Origin: Bacteroidales bacterium
GTDB taxonomy: Bacteria; Bacteroidota; Bacteroidia; Bacteroidales; UBA7960
DNA: 7,553 nucleotides
Direction: 5' to 3'
Assembly: GCA_007132865.1 (NCBI GenBank)
Contig: SLNU01000076.1
Coordinates: forward strand, 1 to 7,553
In this document: positions 1 through 4,783 of the stretch, piece after piece
How the letters are laid out: each line of letters begins with the position of its first letter
How positions within the stretch are numbered: the stretch's first letter is position 1
Notes under the pieces: model-generated
What the model was told of the DNA's origin: nothing
Database searches by the model: none
What the model saw: the letters and a program-made list of their open reading frames with translations, nothing else
Made by a program: the position numbers and the translations under genes

Positions 1-281
1 ACTTCCACACTGCCGTCCGCATGCTCCTCCACCACCACGTTGCAGGGCAGGAAAACACCAACTTTTCCCTCTATCTGCAGGGCCTGGTGGGCGAAATGGG
101 GGTTGCAGGCCCCCAGGATGACATACTTCCGGAAATCGACATCGATCTTTTGCTTCAGGGTTTCCTTCACGTCAATACGGGTAAGCACACCGAAGCCTTC
201 TTTTTTCAGTTCTTCGGTGGCCAGCTCTAAGGCCTCGCCATGGGTCGTGTTGTGCATCAGGGTTTTGAAATAGTAAGCCAT
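1..281 (-). CDS. DUF302 family protein, 5' part only
   Basis: The reading frame begins at the ATG at 281-279 and leaves the window at its left edge after 93 codons with no stop, so the 3' end is missing. The protein starts MAYYFKTLMHNTTHGEAL. It shows the usual DUF302 (PF03625) pattern: an amphipathic helix with EELKKEGFGVL (residues 23-33), then ILGACNP (55-61) and LPCNVVV (78-84), the last two being the family's best-conserved stretches. Members are small alpha/beta proteins, usually about 125-150 residues, and their biochemical role is not established; I infer none here. No signal peptide or membrane segment is visible, so it is probably cytoplasmic. The ATG fits the family N-terminus, although the frame stays open upstream as far as the peptidase stop codon. 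It lies 207 bp downstream of the peptidase gene on the same strand with a terminator between, so it is probably transcribed separately. No Shine-Dalgarno sequence precedes it, and I found no convincing promoter. Confidence 0.85.
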   Translation of the reverse strand, partial: MAYYFKTLMHNTTHGEALELATEELKKEGFGVLTRIDVKETLKQKIDVDFRKYVILGACNPHFAHQALQIEGKVGVFLPCNVVVEEHADGSVE

Positions 282-388
282 GGGTGAAAATGCGTTAAGT
301 GAATACCGGTTTTGAAATGAAAACAAACAGGCAACCGGAATTGTTTTCCCGGCCACAAAACATCCGGGTAACCAGAAAGCAACATGGC

Positions 389-429
389 AAAAAGAAACCG
401 CCTGCAAAATGATTGCTGAGGCGGTTTCT
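389..429 (-). terminator. Intrinsic terminator after the M16 peptidase gene
   Basis: Read on the minus strand, AGAAACCGCCT (429-419) pairs perfectly over 11 bp with AGGCGGTTTCT (403-393) and is followed at once by a run of T (the A run at 389-393 on the plus strand). Four more pairs (GCAA 404-407 with TTGC 413-416) can extend the stem after a 2-nt bulge, leaving a 5-nt loop. It starts about 60 bases past the peptidase stop codon, the right place to end that transcript. The 5' arm is one of three identical tandem copies, so the closing arm has alternative partners. The T run reads CTTTTT rather than a long clean tract, so efficiency is uncertain. Confidence 0.7.
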
Positions 430-480
430 ATAAGCGTTGAGGCGGTTTCTCTGCGCAGAGAGGCGGTTTCTTTGTGGCCG
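418..480. repeat. Three tandem 21-bp units with an exact 12-bp core
   Basis: GAGGCGGTTTCT occurs at 418-429, 439-450 and 460-471, a period of exactly 21 bp. The 9 bp after each core differ: ATAAGCGTT, CTGCGCAGA and TTGTGGCCG. A fourth copy of the last 11 bases lies in inverted orientation at 393-403. The array lies wholly between the stop codon of the peptidase gene and the start of the DUF302 gene. Because the spacers differ while the cores are exact, simple slippage of a whole 21-bp unit does not fully explain it; a conserved structural or binding role is possible but unproven. Confidence 0.85.
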
Positions 481-488
481 GTCTCTCT

Positions 489-3410
489 TTAGAAAATGAA
501 CAGGTCTTCTTTACTCAGTTTGGTAACGGGTCCGAACAGGCGCTCCACTTCCGCGAAGTCGATCACGTTCTCATCGCCGAGGATTACATAGGTTTTGGGT
601 TGGTCCTTCACGTATGTCTGGTTGAACTTGCTGACATCCGATAGGGTGAACCTGGGAAGTTCCCTGTAAAGCTCCTTGCGGATATCCTTATCGAGGCCCA
701 TCCTCCTGGCATTAATATAGCTCCAGATCACGCCTGTGTCCCTGGTCCGCTGTGTCCGGATATTGGACACCAGCTGCTCCTGGGCCAGCCTGAACGAGGT
801 CTCTGACAATGGCATTTCAGTGAACAGCTCGTTGAATGCACTGAAGGCATCTACCACCTTGTCATTCTGGGTGGCGATGTAGCTGAAATTGATGTAATGG
901 CCGTCCGGTCTTGACGGGGCCGAATAGTTCGAGCGTGCGGTATAGGCCAGTCCGCGCTTCTCACGCATCTCCTGGAAAACGATGGCATTCATGCCCCCTC
1001 CGAAGTAACCATTGTACATCTGGATGAGCGGAATCCTTTCCGGGTCGTATCCCATTCCCCTGGTGATGGTCTGAAGGTAACTCTGATTGGCATCGTAATG
1101 GGCAAAATAGACCTTGTTTTCCATGGTTTCCCGCGGAACAAATTGCAGGCCCTGTTGAATGGCGGTCAGCGTTGCAGGTGTTTTGTGCTGCGTATGGATC
1201 ATGTCGGCCACCTGGTCGATGGACTGCGGTCCGAAAAACACAACACTGTGCTGTATTCCCCAGAGGTTTTGCAGCGCCTGTATCAGTTGTCCGGAGGTGA
1301 TGGCATCCATTTCTGCATCGGTAAGCGTATACCGGGCAGGGTTTTCGGGTCCGAAAGTAGCATAGCTGACCAATGCCTGGAAGTTTGCCTGCTGATTGGC
1401 CTTGCTGTCATGCCTGGCCTTCTTCTGGTTTTCCACATATTGCTTCAAGGCAGTCTCATCTGCCGTGGCATTCCAGATCAGCTCCTCGAACAGTCCGACT
1501 GCCGCCCGCAGATTTTCTGACAATCCGCTAATCGTGATGCGTGTTTCTTCTGTTCCGACATTTACGAAGAATGTGCAGGCCAGCTTGTAGAACTCATTGC
1601 TGATGTCTTCAGCGGTCATTTTCCCGGTACCCAGGAAATTGATAAAGCCTCCGGCCAGTGGCAGAAGTTTGTCATGGTAGCTGCCCATTTCCCAATAGTA
1701 GGTAAGGGTAAAGGTGGGGTTGGCCTCGTTCTCGGCGTACAGGATCTCAATGTTGTTTGGAGTTATGGCCCTGCTAATGTCGGTTTCGTAATTGATGAAA
1801 ACCGGTTCGATCGGATCGACGGTGGTTGCTTTCACTTCTGTCAGCAAGGGGGACTCATCATCGCGGTTGATGAAGATCGGGGTGATTTCCGGTTTTTCGA
1901 CCTGGGGGATATTGTCAGGCTGTCCCTGCCGTTTGTAGACAACGACATAGTTGTTGTCCCGCAGATGCTGATTGGCAAAGGCGACAAGGTCTTCCTTGGT
2001 AATGGCACTTAGCTCGTCAATGGTTTTAAGGGATTTTTCGTAGGGCACCCCGTTCAGGAACGCCATCGCCATCGACATGGCCCTGGCCTGGTTGCTCTCT
2101 ACCCGGCGCATTTCCTGCAGGCGCAGGTTGTTGATGGCTGCCTCCATGAGCCAGTCGGGGAACGCTCCCTTTTTCAGCAACTCTATCTGTTCCAGAAGGA
2201 GGTCCCGGACTTCGTCCAGGCTCTGCCCGCGTTTGTTGCGGCCGGATAAAGTGAGCACGGAATAGTCTGCCATGGTCCTTACCGAGGCAAATGCGCCAAG
2301 GGTGGCCATCGTTCTGTTCAGGTTCTGGTCAATCAGTCCGGCACGCCCGTTGGCCAGAATCATGCTGACCATGCGAAGCATTGGCACCTGGTCAGAGGTT
2401 GCCCCTTCAAACCGCCAGCCCAGCTGTATGTTCTCGGCCTGTAGTCCGACGACTTCCTTTACTATCGGAGAAGTGATCTGCGGCTGTTCGCCGAAGGCCA
2501 GCTCAGGCAGGGGAGAAGCTTGGAGGTGTCCAAAATGCTCTTCAATGACACGGATGGCCTCATCGGGATCGAAATCACCAGACATGACCACGGCCATATT
2601 GTTGGGCACATAATACTGGTCGAAAAAGTTGCGGATGTTGATGATGGAAGGGTTTTTCAGATGCTCTGAATCCCCGAGCGTGGTCTGCAGCCCGTAAGGG
2701 TGATTCGGAAAAAGTCCGCTAAGCAAAGCCTCTGAAGCCAGGCGGCCGTCGTTGGTGAGGGACATGTTTTTCTCTTCGTAAACGGTTTCCAGCTCGGTAT
2801 GGAAAAGCCTGAGTACGGGGTCGCTGAAGCGGTCCCCTTGTATCCTGGCCCAGTTATGGAGCTGGTTGGAGGGGATGTTCTCAATATAAATCGTATAATC
2901 GTTGGATGTCCCGGCATTGGTGCCAATCGATCCGATGGCGGTCATCAGGCGGTCGTATTCGTTCGCAATGGCATAGGTGGAAGCCTCGTAGGAGAGGGCG
3001 TCAATCTCACGGTAAAGCTCCCTTCTTTTTGCTTCGTCGGTTTCCAGTCGGTACAGCTCGAAAAGGGCTGTGATTTTGTCGAGCAGCACTTTCTCTTTTT
3101 CGTAGTCAATGGTGCCGAAACTGCTGGTGCCCTTGAACATCAGGTGCTCAAAATAGTGGGCCAGTCCCGTGGTTTCAGCCGGGTCATGCTTGCTGCCGAC
3201 GCGGACGGCCACATAGGTCTGAATGCGTGGCGCCTCGTCGTAAACAGAGAGATACACCTTGAGTCCGTTGTCAAGGGTGTAGATCCGCGCATTCAGCGGG
3301 TCATCGGGAAAGCTTACATATTCCCTTTCTGCCCGGGCATGGCCCATGGACTGAATCAGGAAGATCAGAACGGCCGAAAGGACCAGTCGCAATTGGTTGT
3401 TGTGTTTCAT
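489..3410 (-). CDS. Secreted M16 (insulinase/pitrilysin) family zinc metallopeptidase
   Basis: A 973-residue peptidase with two M16 halves. Residues 1-27 form a signal peptide: a hydrophobic stretch around LVLSAVLIFLI, then HARA with likely signal peptidase I cleavage before ERE. There is no lipobox cysteine, so a soluble periplasmic or secreted enzyme is inferred. The N-terminal half carries the inverted zinc motif HYFEH (H85, E88, H89), followed by FKGT. The E206/E213 pair in ELETVYEE keeps the family's E-x6-E spacing, with E213 the likely third zinc ligand. H89 to E213 is about 48 residues longer than in pitrilysin because of a charged, helical insert around 104-150. The C-terminal half has no HxxEH, as expected for the inactive half, but keeps R816-x6-Y823 (REKRGLAY), matching the substrate-binding Arg/Tyr pair of insulysin. 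Such enzymes close like a clam around peptides and degrade them; the substrate is unknown. The ATG at 3410 is chosen because it gives the intact signal peptide. A terminator follows the gene. No frameshift or missing catalytic residue is seen. Confidence 0.93.
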   Translation of the reverse strand: MKHNNQLRLVLSAVLIFLIQSMGHARAEREYVSFPDDPLNARIYTLDNGLKVYLSVYDEAPRIQTYVAVRVGSKHDPAETTGLAHYFEHLMFKGTSSFGTIDYEKEKVLLDKITALFELYRLETDEAKRRELYREIDALSYEASTYAIANEYDRLMTAIGSIGTNAGTSNDYTIYIENIPSNQLHNWARIQGDRFSDPVLRLFHTELETVYEEKNMSLTNDGRLASEALLSGLFPNHPYGLQTTLGDSEHLKNPSIINIRNFFDQYYVPNNMAVVMSGDFDPDEAIRVIEEHFGHLQASPLPELAFGEQPQITSPIVKEVVGLQAENIQLGWRFEGATSDQVPMLRMVSMILANGRAGLIDQNLNRTMATLGAFASVRTMADYSVLTLSGRNKRGQSLDEVRDLLLEQIELLKKGAFPDWLMEAAINNLRLQEMRRVESNQARAMSMAMAFLNGVPYEKSLKTIDELSAITKEDLVAFANQHLRDNNYVVVYKRQGQPDNIPQVEKPEITPIFINRDDESPLLTEVKATTVDPIEPVFINYETDISRAITPNNIEILYAENEANPTFTLTYYWEMGSYHDKLLPLAGGFINFLGTGKMTAEDISNEFYKLACTFFVNVGTEETRITISGLSENLRAAVGLFEELIWNATADETALKQYVENQKKARHDSKANQQANFQALVSYATFGPENPARYTLTDAEMDAITSGQLIQALQNLWGIQHSVVFFGPQSIDQVADMIHTQHKTPATLTAIQQGLQFVPRETMENKVYFAHYDANQSYLQTITRGMGYDPERIPLIQMYNGYFGGGMNAIVFQEMREKRGLAYTARSNYSAPSRPDGHYINFSYIATQNDKVVDAFSAFNELFTEMPLSETSFRLAQEQLVSNIRTQRTRDTGVIWSYINARRMGLDKDIRKELYRELPRFTLSDVSKFNQTYVKDQPKTYVILGDENVIDFAEVERLFGPVTKLSKEDLFIF

Positions 3411-3474
3411 GTTGCTGATTAATTAGGTTGATAAAGTGTTTCTGTAAGAGTACGGGGGTATTTTAACAATTTTA

Positions 3475-3484
3475 TGGAATTCCA
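3475..3484. promoter_or_regulatory. 10-bp palindrome TGGAATTCCA, possible operator
   Basis: TGGAATTCCA is a perfect palindrome in the divergent spacer, 65 bp from the peptidase start codon. An overlapping TCCA-AA-TGGA (3481-3490) adds a second small dyad. A dimeric regulator could bind here, but a 10-bp palindrome in AT-rich DNA also arises by chance and no regulator gene is visible. Confidence 0.2.
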
Positions 3485-3586
3485 AATGGAGGAAAAGCGG
3501 TATTTTCGGCACTAAAATTAGCAAAAAACTTTTCATATACGTTCTTTGTTATTAGATAATTAACCTGGTAAACCACATTAACATTT

Positions 3587-3613
3587 TTTGGGAAACCCGG
3601 GCTTAAACCTTTG
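3587..3613 (+). promoter_or_regulatory. Weak candidate promoter for the efflux genes
   Basis: AACCTTTG at 3606-3613 matches the Bacteroidota -7 element TAnnTTTG except at its first base, and a TTTG lies upstream at 3587-3590. The gap of 15 nt is shorter than the usual roughly 19-20, so the pair is suggestive only. Transcription from it would leave a leader of about 50 nt before the adaptor start codon. Confidence 0.22.
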
Positions 3614-3670
3614 TCATATCCGACAGTCAAAATTTATTATACCTCTTTGCCTTAAACAATATCGAAAAAA

Positions 3671-4759
3671 ATGAAAAAGAAGGCCCGCCCCTACACGGTT
3701 ATTGTCCTGATTGCCGCTCTTGTGGGCGTGATCATATATCCAAAAATCCAACCCCTTTTCTCGGGCCGTTCCGGCGGACCAGAAGCGGGTGCGCCCATGC
3801 AGGGTTTTCAGCAGCGCGCCTTGCATGCCCATGGCCTGCTGATCGCTCCCGAAAGCATGGTGGAGCTGATCAACAGTTCCGGGACGTTGCTGCCAGACGA
3901 GGAGGTGGAGTTGTCGTTCGAGACTTCAGGCAAGATCGTAAGCATCAATTTCCGGGAGGGCAGTAAAGTGAGGAGAGGAGACTTGCTGGCCAAGGTGAAC
4001 GACCGGCACCTGCAGGCCCAATTGTTGCGCTTGCAGGCACAGCTTAAACTTGCCGAGGACCGTGAGTACCGTCAGCGCACCCTGTTGTCACGGGATGCCA
4101 TCAGCCAGGAAGCCTATGACCAGGTGGTGACCGAACTGCAGACCCTGGATGCGGATATCCAGCTGGTGCAAGCACGGATCGCCGAAACGGAACTGCGGGC
4201 GCCTTTTGACGGGACCATCGGACTCCGTTACCTGAGCGAGGGAAGCTATGCCAACCCGAATGCCCGCATTGCCAGGCTTATAAAACTCAGTCCGCTAAAA
4301 ATCGAATTTTTCATCCCGGAACGTTACTCCGGGGAGGTGGCCGTGGGCTTTCCCATTGAATTCTCAGTGGATGGCCGTCCCGAAAAGTTTACTGCCGAAG
4401 TGTATGCGGTGGATCCGAAGGTGGATGTGCGCACCCGTACCATTATCGCCAGGGCACTTTATCCGAATACGAATGAAGAATTAAAGCCGGGCCGCTTTGC
4501 TGCGATCACGCTGCAGCTCTCGGAAACCCCTGATGCCATTGCCATCCCGACCCAGGCACTGATACAGGAAATGGATGGGGACAGGGTGTTTGTTTACCGC
4601 GGAGGCAGGGCTGAATCCCAATTTGTAAGCACTGGCCTGCGCACGGAGTCGCATATTCAGATCACCGAGGGACTTTCGTTCGGTGACACTTTGCTGACCA
4701 CGGGCGTGATGCAGCTCAGGCATGCCATGCCTGTGTTGCTTGATACGGTCGTCAAATAA
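3671..4759 (+). CDS. RND efflux periplasmic adaptor (HlyD/AcrA-type membrane fusion protein)
   Basis: A complete 362-residue adaptor that would link an inner-membrane RND pump to an outer-membrane channel. Residues 8-23 (YTVIVLIAALVGVIIY) form an N-terminal membrane anchor after a basic MKKKARP start; there is no lipobox cysteine, so it is tethered by this segment rather than by lipid. A lipoyl-like half-domain follows (about 78-110, with SFETSGKIVSINFREG and GDLLAKV). Next comes a short alpha-helical hairpin (about 112-172, LLRLQAQLKLAEDRE ... LQTLDADIQLVQARIAE), then the returning lipoyl half with ELRAPFDGTIG (174-184) and EGSY (190-193). The beta-barrel is about 208-285 (KIEFFIPERY; LKPGRFAAI), and the membrane-proximal domain runs to the end (AIPTQALIQ, VFVYRGGRA, GLSFGDTLLTTG). 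Length and domain order are normal for MexH/AcrA-like adaptors. It lies 24 bp before the permease gene on the same strand, indicating an operon. The pump's substrate cannot be read from the sequence. Confidence 0.93.
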   Translation: MKKKARPYTVIVLIAALVGVIIYPKIQPLFSGRSGGPEAGAPMQGFQQRALHAHGLLIAPESMVELINSSGTLLPDEEVELSFETSGKIVSINFREGSKVRRGDLLAKVNDRHLQAQLLRLQAQLKLAEDREYRQRTLLSRDAISQEAYDQVVTELQTLDADIQLVQARIAETELRAPFDGTIGLRYLSEGSYANPNARIARLIKLSPLKIEFFIPERYSGEVAVGFPIEFSVDGRPEKFTAEVYAVDPKVDVRTRTIIARALYPNTNEELKPGRFAAITLQLSETPDAIAIPTQALIQEMDGDRVFVYRGGRAESQFVSTGLRTESHIQITEGLSFGDTLLTTGVMQLRHAMPVLLDTVVK

Positions 4760-4783
4760 TTTTTCCACTCCAATTGAAAATCG

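Larger units (their letters stand above)
349..481. repeat. Outer 11-bp inverted repeat enclosing the tandem array
   Basis: CCGGCCACAAA at 349-359 is the exact reverse complement of TTTGTGGCCGG at 471-481. The pair brackets the terminator hairpin and the tandem repeats, so the segment is a nested inverted structure of 133 bp. No convincing target-site duplication flanks it (TTTTCC on the left, TCTCTC on the right) and it encodes nothing transposase-like. A small repeat element is therefore only one reading; a folded RNA or DNA structure is the other. Confidence 0.7.
3411..3670. promoter_or_regulatory. AT-rich divergent spacer between the peptidase and efflux genes
   Basis: These 260 bp separate the start codons of two oppositely transcribed genes, so both promoters should lie here. 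The stretch is much richer in A and T than the genes around it and contains no plausible coding frame. It holds one 10-bp palindrome (3475-3484) and a weak rightward promoter candidate (3587-3613), listed separately. For the leftward gene I found only partial matches to the Bacteroidota TAnnTTTG element, none with a suitably spaced -33 TTTG. Neither start codon has a Shine-Dalgarno sequence; the adaptor's ATG follows a run of seven A. Confidence 0.6.

Noticed and set aside
418..480. Short CRISPR array
   Set aside because: The repeats are only 12 bp with 9-bp spacers, far shorter than any CRISPR, and there are no cas genes or leader.
1..3410. Stop-codon readthrough producing a peptidase-DUF302 fusion
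   Set aside because: The frames do match through the TAA, but a terminator hairpin lies between and neither family is known to me as a fusion. In-phase alignment has a one-in-three chance.
2799..3422. A 207-codon open frame on the plus strand antisense to the peptidase 5' end
   Set aside because: It mirrors the signal peptide and zinc-motif region of the peptidase; its translation resembles no family I know, and its start is deep inside the opposing gene.
3591..3605. CCCGGG-centred dyad (AAACCCGGGCTT) in the divergent spacer as an operator
   Set aside because: Only the central 6 bp are self-complementary, which is expected by chance at this length.
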